Made by a program: the position numbers and the translations under genes. Below, one piece after another: positions 11,872-20,844 of a stretch of 64,000 nucleotides of DNA (within the stretch, counting starts at the first letter, position 1; each line of letters opens with the position of its first letter). Source of the DNA: [Mycobacterium] crassicus (GTDB lineage: Bacteria; Actinomycetota; Actinomycetes; Mycobacteriales; Mycobacteriaceae); assembly GCF_020181615.1 (NCBI RefSeq), contig NZ_CP084029.1:2190557-2254556 (forward strand), in the 5' to 3' direction. The notes beneath the pieces were generated by a model, which saw only the letters and a list, made by a program, of their open reading frames with translations, searched no databases and was not told the DNA's origin.

Positions 11872-13251
11872 ATGGCACTGCTGGGGGAACGTGCGGTCGT
11901 ATTGGGCGCCAGCATGGCGGGGCTGGTGGCCGCCCGGGTGCTCGCCGACTTCTACGACAGCGTGGTCGTGGTCGAACGAGACGTGTTGCCCGACATGCCC
12001 GCACAGCGGCGTGGTGTCCCGCAGGGGCGGCATGTGCACGGACTGTTGGCCGGCGGCTCATGCGCGTTGAACACGCTGTTCCCCGGCATGCTCGACGAGA
12101 TGGTCGCTGCCGGCGGGCATCTGCTCGACGACTGCGATCTGTCCCGGGTCTTGATGCGGCTGGGCGGACACGATCTGAACCTGGCGGGGCCCTTCGGCAA
12201 ACCGATCAGCGGCTACCTGGCCAGCCGGCCGTTTCTGGAAGCCCACGTCCGCCAGCGCGTGCGTTCGCTCGGCAATATCTCGCTGCTGGACGGCCACGAT
12301 GTGGTGGAACTGCTTGCCGCCAAGAAGGACCGGGTCGACGGCGTGCGGGTGGCAGATCGCGGTACGCGCTGTGATCAGGAGCTGCGCGCTGACCTGGTGG
12401 TCGACGCGATGGGCCGCGGCGGCCGCACACCGGCCTTTCTGGAGGCTCTCGGCTATGCCCGCCCGGCGGAGGAACGCATCACGGTAGAGGTGGCCTATGC
12501 CAGCCAGTTGCTGCGGATCCCGGCCGGCACGCTCGCCGAGAAACTGATACTGGTTGGTGCGGTCCCGGACCGGCCGACCGGTGGGGCATTGTTCGCGTGC
12601 GAGCACCAGACCTGGATTCTGACGCTGGCCGGGCTGGCAGGCAACGAGCCGCCCACCGACCGTGCCGGGATGATCGGTTTCGCCGCTGAGTTCGCCCCGC
12701 CGCCGATGATGGCCGCGCTGCAAGCCGCCGAGCCGCTCACCGAGGTGTCGCGTTACCGCTACCCGGCCAGTGTGCGACGGCGCTACGACCGGATGCTGAG
12801 GTTCCCGGCCGGTCTGCTGGTGTGCGGCGATTCCATGTGCAGTTTCAACCCGGTGTACGGGCAGGGCATGTCGATAGCAGCGCTGGAGGCGATCACCTTG
12901 CGTGCCTGCCTATCTCGCGGCAGTGACGACTTAGCCCGCCGGTTCTTCAAGGCGTCCGCCAAACCGCTGAGCGCAGCGTGGCAGATGGCCTCGGGTGCCG
13001 ACCTCGCACTGCCTCAGGTCCAGGGCCGGCGCTCGATCCAGACCAGGCTGGCGAACCGGTACACCCGACGGTTGCTTGCCGCAGCGGAATCCGACGGGGT
13101 GGTCGCCGAGGCGTTCTTCCGCGTCATGCATCTGGTCGATCCGCCGAGCCGGCTGCTGCGGCCGGACATCTTGTCCCGCGTCGCGACCGCCGAACGCCGT
13201 AAACCAGCAGTGCCCGTCGTTCCCGTGACCGAGGAGTCGACCCATGCCTGA
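11872..13251 (+). CDS. FAD-dependent monooxygenase/oxidoreductase
   Basis: A 459-residue flavoprotein with an N-terminal dinucleotide-binding motif (VVLGASMAGLVAARVLADF, then VVVERD) and the FAD-ribityl motif LVCGDSMCSFNPVYGQGM near residue 320, as in PHBH-type aromatic hydroxylases and squalene-epoxidase-like enzymes. The start is ATG 11872 with GGAGGA 6 bases upstream. M. tuberculosis has, as far as I recall, no homologue between xerD and the methyltransferase Rv1703c, so this is probably a lineage-specific insertion. Substrate unknown. The converging methyltransferase gene ends 26 bases after the stop. Confidence 0.85.
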   Translation: MALLGERAVVLGASMAGLVAARVLADFYDSVVVVERDVLPDMPAQRRGVPQGRHVHGLLAGGSCALNTLFPGMLDEMVAAGGHLLDDCDLSRVLMRLGGHDLNLAGPFGKPISGYLASRPFLEAHVRQRVRSLGNISLLDGHDVVELLAAKKDRVDGVRVADRGTRCDQELRADLVVDAMGRGGRTPAFLEALGYARPAEERITVEVAYASQLLRIPAGTLAEKLILVGAVPDRPTGGALFACEHQTWILTLAGLAGNEPPTDRAGMIGFAAEFAPPPMMAALQAAEPLTEVSRYRYPASVRRRYDRMLRFPAGLLVCGDSMCSFNPVYGQGMSIAALEAITLRACLSRGSDDLARRFFKASAKPLSAAWQMASGADLALPQVQGRRSIQTRLANRYTRRLLAAAESDGVVAEAFFRVMHLVDPPSRLLRPDILSRVATAERRKPAVPVVPVTEESTHA

Positions 13252-13277
13252 AACGGCTGCCGGAGGCCGGTAAGCCG

Positions 13278-14030
13278 CTACCCGAGAAACTCCGACTCCA
13301 GCACCAGATCTGTCACCAAACTCTGGTACTCCACGTGGGTGCGGTGCTCGATGGTGTCCCACCGCGCCCCCTGCTGGGCTCGCATGTATTCGCGGTAGCG
13401 CGGCGCGCCGGGCACCTTGACGTTGTCGGCGACCGCGATCGCTCCCGCCCGCAGCCAGCCCCGGTCGAGGATGGCCTGCAGGTCGGGCAGGTACGCGTCC
13501 TTGTCGTGGTCGATGAACAGGAAGTCCAGCGCGCCGGCGCCGAACCCGTGCTGCGCGGCCAGCACGTCCAGGGTGCGCCCGCCGTCACCGACGGTGCCCA
13601 CCACGCAGGTGACCCGGTCGGCCACCCCGGCGTGCGCCCAGATCCGTCGGGCGTTGGCCGCGTTGGCCTCGGCCAACTCGATCGAGTAGATCCGGGCCGC
13701 CGGTGCGGCGCGCGCGATGCGCAGGGCGCTGTAACCGCAGTAGGTGCCCAGTTCCAGCGCCAGGGCAGGTTGGGCCCGTTGCACCGCGGTGTCGAGCAGG
13801 GCGCCCTTCTCGTCGCCGATGTTGATCAGCAGCGATTTCTCGTAGGCGAACTCGTCGATGCGGGCCAACACGTCATCGATGTCACCGGCGCGCGCGTTCG
13901 CCAGCACATAGTCGACGGCCGCTGCTTCGCGGCCGTCACCGATCTGGCCCGTCGTGGTGATGTTCCGGGCGCCGGTGGCCATCCGCAGGACCGACCATCG
14001 CAGGAACGGAAGGCGTCGTTTGAGGCTCAT
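13278..14030 (-). CDS. Class I O-methyltransferase, catechol O-methyltransferase type (Rv1703c-like)
   Basis: A 250-residue SAM-dependent methyltransferase of the COMT/CCoAOMT family. The SAM motif ALELGTYCGYSALRIA lies near residue 90, followed by IYSIELAEANAANARRI and the metal-binding motif LFIDHDKDAYLPDL. Rv1703c in M. tuberculosis occupies the corresponding place and is annotated as a catechol O-methyltransferase. The gene is on the opposite strand to both neighbours. Substrate unknown. Confidence 0.88.
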   Translation of the reverse strand: MSLKRRLPFLRWSVLRMATGARNITTTGQIGDGREAAAVDYVLANARAGDIDDVLARIDEFAYEKSLLINIGDEKGALLDTAVQRAQPALALELGTYCGYSALRIARAAPAARIYSIELAEANAANARRIWAHAGVADRVTCVVGTVGDGGRTLDVLAAQHGFGAGALDFLFIDHDKDAYLPDLQAILDRGWLRAGAIAVADNVKVPGAPRYREYMRAQQGARWDTIEHRTHVEYQSLVTDLVLESEFLG

Positions 14031-14142
14031 ACGGCGATCCTATGGCGAATGACGTGCCCGGGGACTGCTCATGTAGCCCGTGTGGACGGCGGTCACCCGT
14101 TAGACTTCTGCGGATGTCCGCCACCACAGCGCCGCCTCGGCC

Positions 14143-15000
14143 ATGAGCGACGACGACAACCTCGCCGTCGGCCTGACCGGGCGTCCGCCGCGCGACATTC
14201 CCGAACCCCAGCCCCGCACGACGCACGGTCCGGCCAAGGTCATCGCGATGTGCAACCAGAAGGGCGGTGTCGGCAAGACCACCTCCACCATCAACCTGGG
14301 CGCCGCGCTGGCCGAATACGGCCGCAAGGTGCTGCTGGTGGACCTGGACCCGCAGGGCGCGCTGTCGGCGGGCCTGGGCGTGCCGCACTACGAGCTGGCG
14401 CACACCGTGCACAACCTGCTGGTGGAGCCGCGGGTGTCGATCGAGAGCGTGCTGATGCAGACCCGGGTGGAGAACCTGGACCTGGTGCCGTCCAACATCG
14501 ACCTCTCGGCGGCCGAGATCCAGCTGGTCAACGAGGTCGGGCGTGAGCACGCACTGACGCGGGCGCTGCGGCCGGTGCTCGACAGCTACGACTATCTGCT
14601 GGTGGACTGCCAGCCGTCGTTGGGCCTGCTCACCGTCAACGGGCTGGCCTGCGCCGACGGGGTGGTGATCCCGACCGAATGCGAGTACTTCTCGCTGCGG
14701 GGCCTGGCGCTGCTGACCGACACCGTCGAGAAGGTCCGTGACCGGCTCAACCCGAAGCTGGAGATCAGCGGCATCCTGCTGACTCGTTACGACCCGCGCA
14801 CCGTCAACGCCCGCGAGGTGATGGCGCGGGTGGTGGAGCGCTTCGGCGACCTGGTGTTCGACACCGTGATCACCCGGACCGTCCGCTTCCCCGAAACCAC
14901 CGTGGCCGGGGAGCCCATCACCACCTGGGCTCCGAAGTCCGGCGGTGCGCAGGCCTACCGCGCGCTCGCCCGCGAAGTCATTGACCGATTCGGCGCGTGA
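14143..15000 (+). CDS. ParA-family ATPase preceding scpA
   Basis: A 285-residue ParA/Soj/MinD-type ATPase (Rv1708 homologue) with the deviant Walker A CNQKGGVGKTTSTINLGAAL near residue 40, Walker A' LLVDLDPQGALSAGLG and the LLVDCQPSLGLLTVNGL switch. It is not the oriC ParA but the paralogue always found with scpAB in mycobacteria, and probably acts in chromosome segregation or positioning. Its TGA overlaps the scpA GTG start. The first ~30 residues are variable and Pro-rich. Confidence 0.92.
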   Translation: MSDDDNLAVGLTGRPPRDIPEPQPRTTHGPAKVIAMCNQKGGVGKTTSTINLGAALAEYGRKVLLVDLDPQGALSAGLGVPHYELAHTVHNLLVEPRVSIESVLMQTRVENLDLVPSNIDLSAAEIQLVNEVGREHALTRALRPVLDSYDYLLVDCQPSLGLLTVNGLACADGVVIPTECEYFSLRGLALLTDTVEKVRDRLNPKLEISGILLTRYDPRTVNAREVMARVVERFGDLVFDTVITRTVRFPETTVAGEPITTWAPKSGGAQAYRALAREVIDRFGA

Positions 15001-15893
15001 ATACCGACATCGAGACCGAAGCTTCCGGCACCCACCAGGACTCTCAAGGCTCAAACGGCGGTCCCAGCCTCACCTCTCCTCCGTCGAGCCTCGCTGAACC
15101 GCCGGGCTTCCAGGTTCGACTGACCAACTTCGAGGGTCCGTTCGACCTGTTGCTGCAGCTGATCTTCGCCCACCGTCTGGACGTCACAGAGGTGGCGTTG
15201 CATCAGGTCACCGATGACTTCATCGCCTACACCCGCGATGTCGGCGCGCAGCTGGAGCTCGAGGAGACCACGGCGTTTCTGGTCATCGCCGCCACGCTGC
15301 TCGACCTCAAAGCGGCCCGGCTGTTGCCGGCCGGTCAGGTCGACGACGAGGAAGACCTGGCGCTGTTGGAGGTTCGTGACCTGCTGTTCGCGCGGCTGCT
15401 GCAATACCGGGCGTTCAAGCACGTGGCGCTGATGTTCGCCGAACTGGAGGCCGCCGCGCTGCGCAGCTACCCGCGGGCGGTGTCGCTGGAGGACAGCTTC
15501 GTCAATCTGCTGCCCGAGGTGATGCTGGGCGTCGACGCCGACACGTTCGCCCAGATCGCGGCGGCCGCGTTCACGCCGCGACCGGTCCCGATCGTGGGCA
15601 CCGGGCATCTGCATCGGGTGATGGTGTCGGTGCCCGAGCAGGCCGGCGTGCTGCTCAAACTGCTGGAGGCCCGGGGCCGCGGCCAGTGGGCGTCGTTCTC
15701 CGACCTGGTCGCCGACTGTAAGGTCCCGATCGAGATCGTCGGCCGCTTCCTGGCGCTGCTCGAACTGTATCGAGCCCGGGCGGTAGCATTTGACCAGTCA
15801 GAACCACTTGGTGTGCTCCAGGTGTCGTGGACCGGTGAGAGTCCGGCCGCGGGAGAGCTAGTAGACCTGGTGAAAGCAGAATCGGCCGAGTAG
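14997..15893 (+). CDS. scpA: Segregation and condensation protein A
   Basis: A 298-residue kleisin subunit of the SMC-ScpAB condensin. The N-terminal SMC-binding motif FEGPFDLLLQLIFAHRLDV lies near residue 43, and the C-terminal winged helix binds the SMC head. The first ~35 residues are Ser/Pro-rich and not conserved. The start overlaps the parA-like stop (GTGA), and scpB follows within 14 bases. Confidence 0.95.
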   Translation: MNTDIETEASGTHQDSQGSNGGPSLTSPPSSLAEPPGFQVRLTNFEGPFDLLLQLIFAHRLDVTEVALHQVTDDFIAYTRDVGAQLELEETTAFLVIAATLLDLKAARLLPAGQVDDEEDLALLEVRDLLFARLLQYRAFKHVALMFAELEAAALRSYPRAVSLEDSFVNLLPEVMLGVDADTFAQIAAAAFTPRPVPIVGTGHLHRVMVSVPEQAGVLLKLLEARGRGQWASFSDLVADCKVPIEIVGRFLALLELYRARAVAFDQSEPLGVLQVSWTGESPAAGELVDLVKAESAE

Positions 15894-15907
15894 TGCGAGA
15901 CGAATTG

Positions 15908-16690
15908 ATGACTGACCACATGCCCGAAGCCGAGATGGCGGGGCCGGCGGAGACTGCGGCATTCGCGGAGTCTTCGGAGTTCGAGGGGGATGCCGAGCTC
16001 GAGGGTTCCGGGATGTCCGGCTCCAATCTGGGGATCGACGTCGCCGTTGCCCCCGAACTCGAGGAGTCCGAGCTCGGAGCGGTACTCGAGGCGCTGCTGC
16101 TGGTGGTGGATACCCCGGTACCCGTCGAGGCGCTGGCGGCGGCCACCGACCAGCCGGTGTACCGGATCACCGCCAAACTGCGGACGATGGCCGACGAGTT
16201 CGCCGAACGCGACAGCGGCATCGATCTGCGGGAGGCCGGCGGTGGCTGGCGGCTCTACACCCGTGCCCGGTTCGCCCCGTATGTGGAGCGGCTGTTGCTC
16301 GACGGTGCCCGCTCCAAACTGACCCGCGCCGCACTGGAGACGTTGGCCGTGGTGGCCTATCGCCAGCCCGTGACGCGTGCTCGGGTCAGTGCGGTGCGCG
16401 GGGTCAACGTGGATGCGGTGATGCGCACCCTGCTGGCCCGCGGGCTGATCACCGAGGCCGGCGCAGACCCCGACACCGGTGCCGTGACGTTCGCCACCAC
16501 CGAGTTGTTCCTGGAGCGGCTGGGTCTGTCGTCGCTGACCGACCTGCCCGATATCGCACCGCTGTTGCCGGATGTGGACGTGATCGACGATTTGAGTGAA
16601 TCCTTGGACAGCGAACCGCGTTTCATGAAACTCGGCGGTGGTGCGCCGGCAGGCGATCAGCCGCTGACGTTCGATGTGGATCACGACTGA
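15908..16690 (+). CDS. scpB: Segregation and condensation protein B
   Basis: A 260-residue partner of ScpA with two winged-helix domains (about 50-225), recognised by LGAVLEALLLVVDTPVPVEA and the second helix ETLAVVAYRQPVTRARVSAV. The acidic N-terminal ~45 residues are low complexity. I chose ATG 15908; a GTG at 15893 in the same frame, touching the scpA stop, is an alternative and neither has a strong ribosome binding site. The stop overlaps the ATG of the pseudouridine synthase gene by one base. Confidence 0.94.
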   Translation: MTDHMPEAEMAGPAETAAFAESSEFEGDAELEGSGMSGSNLGIDVAVAPELEESELGAVLEALLLVVDTPVPVEALAAATDQPVYRITAKLRTMADEFAERDSGIDLREAGGGWRLYTRARFAPYVERLLLDGARSKLTRAALETLAVVAYRQPVTRARVSAVRGVNVDAVMRTLLARGLITEAGADPDTGAVTFATTELFLERLGLSSLTDLPDIAPLLPDVDVIDDLSESLDSEPRFMKLGGGAPAGDQPLTFDVDHD

Positions 16691-17439
16691 TGGCCTGGCC
16701 GGATGAAGATGGTGTGCGCCTGCAGAAGGTTCTGTCGCAGGCCGGTGTCGCGTCGCGTCGTGTCGCGGAGAAGATGATCCTCGACGGCCGGGTCGAGGTG
16801 GACGGTCAGATCGTCACCGAGCTGGGTACCCGGGTGGATCCGGGCGAGGCGGTGATCCGGGTCGACGGGGCCCGGGTGACCGTCGATGACACCCGGGTGT
16901 ATCTGGCGCTGAACAAGCCGCGCGGTGTGCATTCGACGATGTCCGATGACCGCGGCAGGCCGTGCATCGGCGACTACGTGGAGCACCGGGTTCGCGGCGA
17001 TGCCAAGCTGTTTCACGTGGGGCGCCTCGACGCCGACACCGAAGGCCTGATGCTGCTGACCAACGACGGCGAGCTCGCGCACCGGCTGATGCATCCGTCA
17101 TATCAGGTTCCCAAGACGTATGTGGCCACTGTGCTCGGTACGGTTCCGCGTGGTCTGGGCAAGAAGCTGCGCGAAGGCGTCGAGCTCGACGACGGACCGG
17201 CGAAGGTCGACGACTTCGCGGTGGTCGACGCCGTGCCGGGCAAGACCCTGGTGCGGGTGACCCTGCATGAGGGCCGCAAGCGGATCGTGCGCCGGATGCT
17301 GGCAGCGGTCGGGTTCCCGGTTCAGGAGTTGGTACGCACCGATATCGGCGCGGTGGTCCTGGGGGACCAGCGGCCCGGCAGCATTCGGGCGTTGAGCCGC
17401 AAGGAGATCGGCGAACTGTACAAGGCGGTCGGGCTGTGA
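16690..17439 (+). CDS. rluB: 23S rRNA pseudouridine synthase, RluB/RsuA family
   Basis: A 249-residue enzyme with an N-terminal S4 domain ([14 protein letters not shown]) and a pseudouridine synthase domain with the catalytic Asp in [18 protein letters not shown]. It modifies uridine in rRNA; the exact position is inferred from homologues. It is the Rv1711 homologue in a tight operon: 1-bp overlap with scpB and a GTGA overlap with cmk. Confidence 0.94.
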   Translation: MAWPDEDGVRLQKVLSQAGVASRRVAEKMILDGRVEVDGQIVTELGTRVDPGEAVIRVDGARVTVDDTRVYLALNKPRGVHSTMSDDRGRPCIGDYVEHRVRGDAKLFHVGRLDADTEGLMLLTNDGELAHRLMHPSYQVPKTYVATVLGTVPRGLGKKLREGVELDDGPAKVDDFAVVDAVPGKTLVRVTLHEGRKRIVRRMLAAVGFPVQELVRTDIGAVVLGDQRPGSIRALSRKEIGELYKAVGL

Positions 17440-18152
17440 GCGAGACGAACCGGGAAGCGCTGGGTGCGGACAGCGGGGTCGTCGTCGCCATCGACGGGCC
17501 GGCCGGTACCGGAAAGTCCTCGGTGTCGCGCGGATTGGCGAAGGCGCTGGGGTCGCGCTATCTGGACACCGGTGCGATGTATCGCGTCATCACGCTGGCG
17601 GCGCTGCGTTCCGGTGTCGCACTCGATGACGCCGATGCCGTCGCGCGGGTTGCCGAGGGCGTCGACGTCGCAGTGGATTCGCTGCCCGAAGGTGATCGTG
17701 CTTACCTTGGTGGAGAAGACGTTTCGCGTGAGATCCGCAGCGACGAGGTGACCCGGGCGGTGTCGGGCGTGTCCGCGATTCCCGCGGTGCGCACCCGGTT
17801 GGTCGCCCTGCAACGCGAACTGGCGACGCAGGCCGGCGGGGTGGTGGCCGAAGGCCGCGACATCGGCACAGTGGTGCTGCCCGGCGCCGACGTGAAGATC
17901 TTCCTCACCGCCTCGCCCGAGACGCGCGCGCAGCGGCGCAACGACCAGAACATCGCGTCGGGTCTGGTCGACGACTACGCCGGGGTGCTGGCCGACGTGC
18001 TGCGGCGCGACGACCTGGACTCCACTCGGGCGATGTCGCCGCTGCGACCCGCCGACGACGCGGTGATCGTGGACACCGGACAGATGAACCAGGAGCAGGT
18101 GGTCGACCACCTGCGAGAGCTGGTCGAGCAACGTTGCGGGGCGATTCGATGA
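17436..18152 (+). CDS. cmk: Cytidylate kinase
   Basis: A 238-residue (d)CMP kinase with P-loop [20 protein letters not shown] near residue 20, the YLDTGAMYR substrate loop and [14 protein letters not shown]. It supplies CDP/dCDP for nucleic acid and lipid synthesis. The GTG start overlaps the rluB stop by 4 bp, and its own TGA overlaps the der ATG (ATGA). Confidence 0.95.
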   Translation: MSETNREALGADSGVVVAIDGPAGTGKSSVSRGLAKALGSRYLDTGAMYRVITLAALRSGVALDDADAVARVAEGVDVAVDSLPEGDRAYLGGEDVSREIRSDEVTRAVSGVSAIPAVRTRLVALQRELATQAGGVVAEGRDIGTVVLPGADVKIFLTASPETRAQRRNDQNIASGLVDDYAGVLADVLRRDDLDSTRAMSPLRPADDAVIVDTGQMNQEQVVDHLRELVEQRCGAIR

Positions 18153-19549
18153 CTGACGGCACCTGGGTCGACGAAAACGACTGGGAGATCGGCGAAGAAG
18201 GCGGCTTCGATGAGCTCGCCGAGGAGTCCGGCCCGCCGCCGGTGGTGGCCGTCGTGGGCCGCCCGAACGTCGGCAAGTCGACTCTGGTCAACCGGATCCT
18301 GGGCCGCCGCGAGGCTGTGGTGCAGGACCTGCCCGGGGTGACCCGCGACCGGGTGTCCTACGACGCGCTGTGGACCGGCCGCCGCTTCGTCGTACAGGAC
18401 ACCGGCGGCTGGGAACCCGACGCCAAGGGACTGCAGCAGTTGGTGGCCGAGCAGGCCGCGGTGGCGATGCGCACCGCCGATGCGGTGATCCTGGTGGTGG
18501 ACGCGGTGGTCGGCGCCACCGCCGGCGACGAGGCCGCCGCGCGGATTCTGCGCCGGTCCGGCAAGCCGGTGTTCTTGGCTGCCAACAAGGTTGACAGTGA
18601 ACGGGCCGAAGCCGACGCGGCGGCACTGTGGTCGCTGGGACTGGGCGAACCGTTCGCGGTCAGTGCGCTGCACGGCCGCGGCGTGGCCGATCTGCTCGAC
18701 GAAGTGATCACCAAGCTGCCAGAGGTCGCCGAGACCGCCGGCGGCGGAGGCGGCCCGCGGCGGGTGGCATTGGTGGGCAAACCCAACGTCGGCAAGAGCT
18801 CCCTGCTCAACCGGCTGGCCGGCGACGAGCGCTCGGTGGTGCACGACGTCGCCGGAACCACTGTCGACCCGGTCGACTCGCTGATCGAGATGGACGGCAA
18901 GATCTGGCGTTTCGTCGACACCGCCGGGCTGCGCCGCAAGGTCGGACAGGCCAGCGGACACGAGTTCTACGCCTCGGTGCGCACCCACGGTGCGATCGAC
19001 GCCGCCGAAGTGGTGATCGTCCTGGTGGATTCGTCGCTGCCGCTGACCGAGCAGGATCAGCGGGTGATCTCGATGGTGGTCGAGGCGGGCCGGGCCGTGG
19101 TGCTGGCCTACAACAAGTGGGACCTGATCGATGAGGATCGGCGCTACCTGCTCGACAAGGAGATCGACCGGGACATGGCCCGGCTGGCGTGGGCGCCGCG
19201 GGTGAACATCTCCGCCAAAACCGGTCGCGCCGTGCAGAAATTGGTGCCCGCGTTGGAGACCGCACTGGAGTCGTGGGACATGCGGATCTCGACCGGGCAG
19301 CTCAACACCTGGCTCAAAGAGGTCGTCGCCGCGACTCCGCCGCCCGCCCGGGGCGGGCGCGCGCCGCGAATCCTGTTCGCCACCCAGGCCACGTCGCGTC
19401 CGCCGACGTTCGTGCTGTTCACCTCGGGATTCCTGGAGGCGGGATACCGCAGGTTCCTGGAACGACGGCTGCGGGAGACCTTCGGATTCGAGGGCAGCCC
19501 GATCCGGATCAACGTGCGGGTGCGGGAGAAGCGGGGAGCCAAGCGCTGA
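18149..19549 (+). CDS. der: Ribosome-assembly GTPase Der (EngA)
   Basis: A 466-residue GTPase with two tandem G domains: first P-loop [18 protein letters not shown] near residue 35, second [18 protein letters not shown] near residue 208, each with its NKxD motif ([17 protein letters not shown]). A C-terminal KH-like domain follows (about 375-466). It acts in 50S subunit maturation. The acidic N-terminal extension is typical of actinobacteria. ATG 18149 overlaps the cmk stop and was preferred to a more distal start. Confidence 0.96.
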   Translation: MTDGTWVDENDWEIGEEGGFDELAEESGPPPVVAVVGRPNVGKSTLVNRILGRREAVVQDLPGVTRDRVSYDALWTGRRFVVQDTGGWEPDAKGLQQLVAEQAAVAMRTADAVILVVDAVVGATAGDEAAARILRRSGKPVFLAANKVDSERAEADAAALWSLGLGEPFAVSALHGRGVADLLDEVITKLPEVAETAGGGGGPRRVALVGKPNVGKSSLLNRLAGDERSVVHDVAGTTVDPVDSLIEMDGKIWRFVDTAGLRRKVGQASGHEFYASVRTHGAIDAAEVVIVLVDSSLPLTEQDQRVISMVVEAGRAVVLAYNKWDLIDEDRRYLLDKEIDRDMARLAWAPRVNISAKTGRAVQKLVPALETALESWDMRISTGQLNTWLKEVVAATPPPARGGRAPRILFATQATSRPPTFVLFTSGFLEAGYRRFLERRLRETFGFEGSPIRINVRVREKRGAKR

Positions 19550-19561
19550 GCACCCGGCAGG

Positions 19562-19996
19562 TCAGCCGATCTTGGTCAGCTGGAAATCCCATTGCCCGAC
19601 CACCCCGCCGGCCGGCCCTCGACCGCACTGCTCGAGGGTGACGGTGGTCCACTGGCCGGCCAGGGTCACCGCATCGAAGCTGGCTGTTTTCGACACCGGC
19701 AGCGGGGCATGAGTCACCGGGCAGTCCATGGTGCCCTGGCCTTTGTACTCCCAGCGGTCGCCGGCGAGATGAAATTCCCCGTTCTGCAGCCAGCGTTCCC
19801 CATCGACGCTGACGCAGGTCGGGCCGCACGGGGTGAACGTCCAGGTCGCGGTCCGCTGCGAGGGCCCGTGCTGGGCGCTGAAGGTGTACCGGCCCGCGGG
19901 CGCCTCCTGGTTGGCCTGGGCTGCCGGGGCGGTACCGAGGACGAACAGAACGCCGCAGGCGGCTCCGGCGGCCAGCTTTCCCGTAGTGCGAATCAT
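19562..19996 (-). CDS. Small exported protein of unknown function
   Basis: A 144-residue protein with a Sec signal peptide (about 1-31: MIRTTGKLAAGAACGVLFVL, ending APAAQANQ). The mature part is beta-rich with three Cys (PCGPTCVS and a DCPV), plus a Cys in the C-terminal EQCGRGPAGG, so two disulfides are possible. The ATG at 19996 has GGAGAGG upstream on the coding strand and precedes the hydrophobic segment, so the longer open frame is not used. It resembles other short mycobacterial exported proteins; no family recognised with certainty. Confidence 0.75.
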   Translation of the reverse strand: MIRTTGKLAAGAACGVLFVLGTAPAAQANQEAPAGRYTFSAQHGPSQRTATWTFTPCGPTCVSVDGERWLQNGEFHLAGDRWEYKGQGTMDCPVTHAPLPVSKTASFDAVTLAGQWTTVTLEQCGRGPAGGVVGQWDFQLTKIG

Positions 19997-20048
19997 CGCG
20001 TCACCTCTCCGCCCGGCTGTCCTAAGTCTTTCGCACGACCAGCGTAGG

Positions 20049-20840
20049 GTGCTGCAGGTGCCGGTCTCGCAGATGGTGTTGATCATCCTGGCCGGGGTGG
20101 GGGCCGGGGCGATCAACGCGCTGGTCGGCTCGGGCACGCTGATCACGTTTCCGACGTTGGTGACGCTGGGATTCCCGCCGCTGACCGCGACCATCTCCAA
20201 CTCCGTCGGGCTGGTGGCCGGCGGCATATCCAGCACCTGGGCATACCGTCGCGAACTGGGCGGCCAGTGGGACAGGCTGCGCTGGCAGATCCCGGGTTCG
20301 CTGCTCGGTGCGGTGCTCGGGGCGTACCTTCTGCTGCACCTGCCCGAGAGCGTGTTCAACCGAATCGTCCCGGCGCTGTTGGTCGGTGCCCTTGCGCTGG
20401 TGGTGATCGGCCCGAAGATTCAGTCGCTGGCGCAGCGCCGCGCGGCGGCCGAGGGCCGCTCGATTGATCAGCTCAGCGACGGCCGCATGATGGTGTTGGC
20501 GCTCGGCACGTTCGCCGTCGGCGTGTACGGCGGTTATTTCGCTGCGGCCCAAGGAATTCTGCTGATCGGCGTCATGGGCGTGCTGCTGCCCGAGTCGATG
20601 CAGCGGATGAACGCGGCGAAGAACCTACTGGTGTTGATCGTCAACGTCGTGGCGGCAGGCGCCTACATCCTGACGGCGTTCGACCGGATCAGTTGGCCCG
20701 CAGTCGGGTTGATTGCGGTGGGCTCACTGATCGGCGGTTACCTGGGCGGCCACTACGGGCGCCGACTATCGCCGAATGTGTTGCGGGCGGTGATCATCGT
20801 GGTCGGCCTGATCGGGCTCTACCGGCTGCTGACGATCTGA
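20049..20840 (+). CDS. TauE/SafE-family membrane permease
   Basis: A 263-residue polytopic protein with about eight hydrophobic segments and the two-repeat layout of TauE/SafE anion exporters. The first helix holds LAGVGAGAINALVGSGTLIT followed by FPTLVTLGFPP, and the second repeat GVYGGYFAAAQGILL. Family members are linked to efflux of sulfite, sulfoacetate or other organosulfur anions; the substrate here is unknown. Start is uncertain among GTG 20049, GTG 20058 and ATG 20073. It converges with the lipase gene, leaving 4 bases between stops. Confidence 0.85.
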   Translation: MLQVPVSQMVLIILAGVGAGAINALVGSGTLITFPTLVTLGFPPLTATISNSVGLVAGGISSTWAYRRELGGQWDRLRWQIPGSLLGAVLGAYLLLHLPESVFNRIVPALLVGALALVVIGPKIQSLAQRRAAAEGRSIDQLSDGRMMVLALGTFAVGVYGGYFAAAQGILLIGVMGVLLPESMQRMNAAKNLLVLIVNVVAAGAYILTAFDRISWPAVGLIAVGSLIGGYLGGHYGRRLSPNVLRAVIIVVGLIGLYRLLTI

Positions 20841-20844
20841 TCGC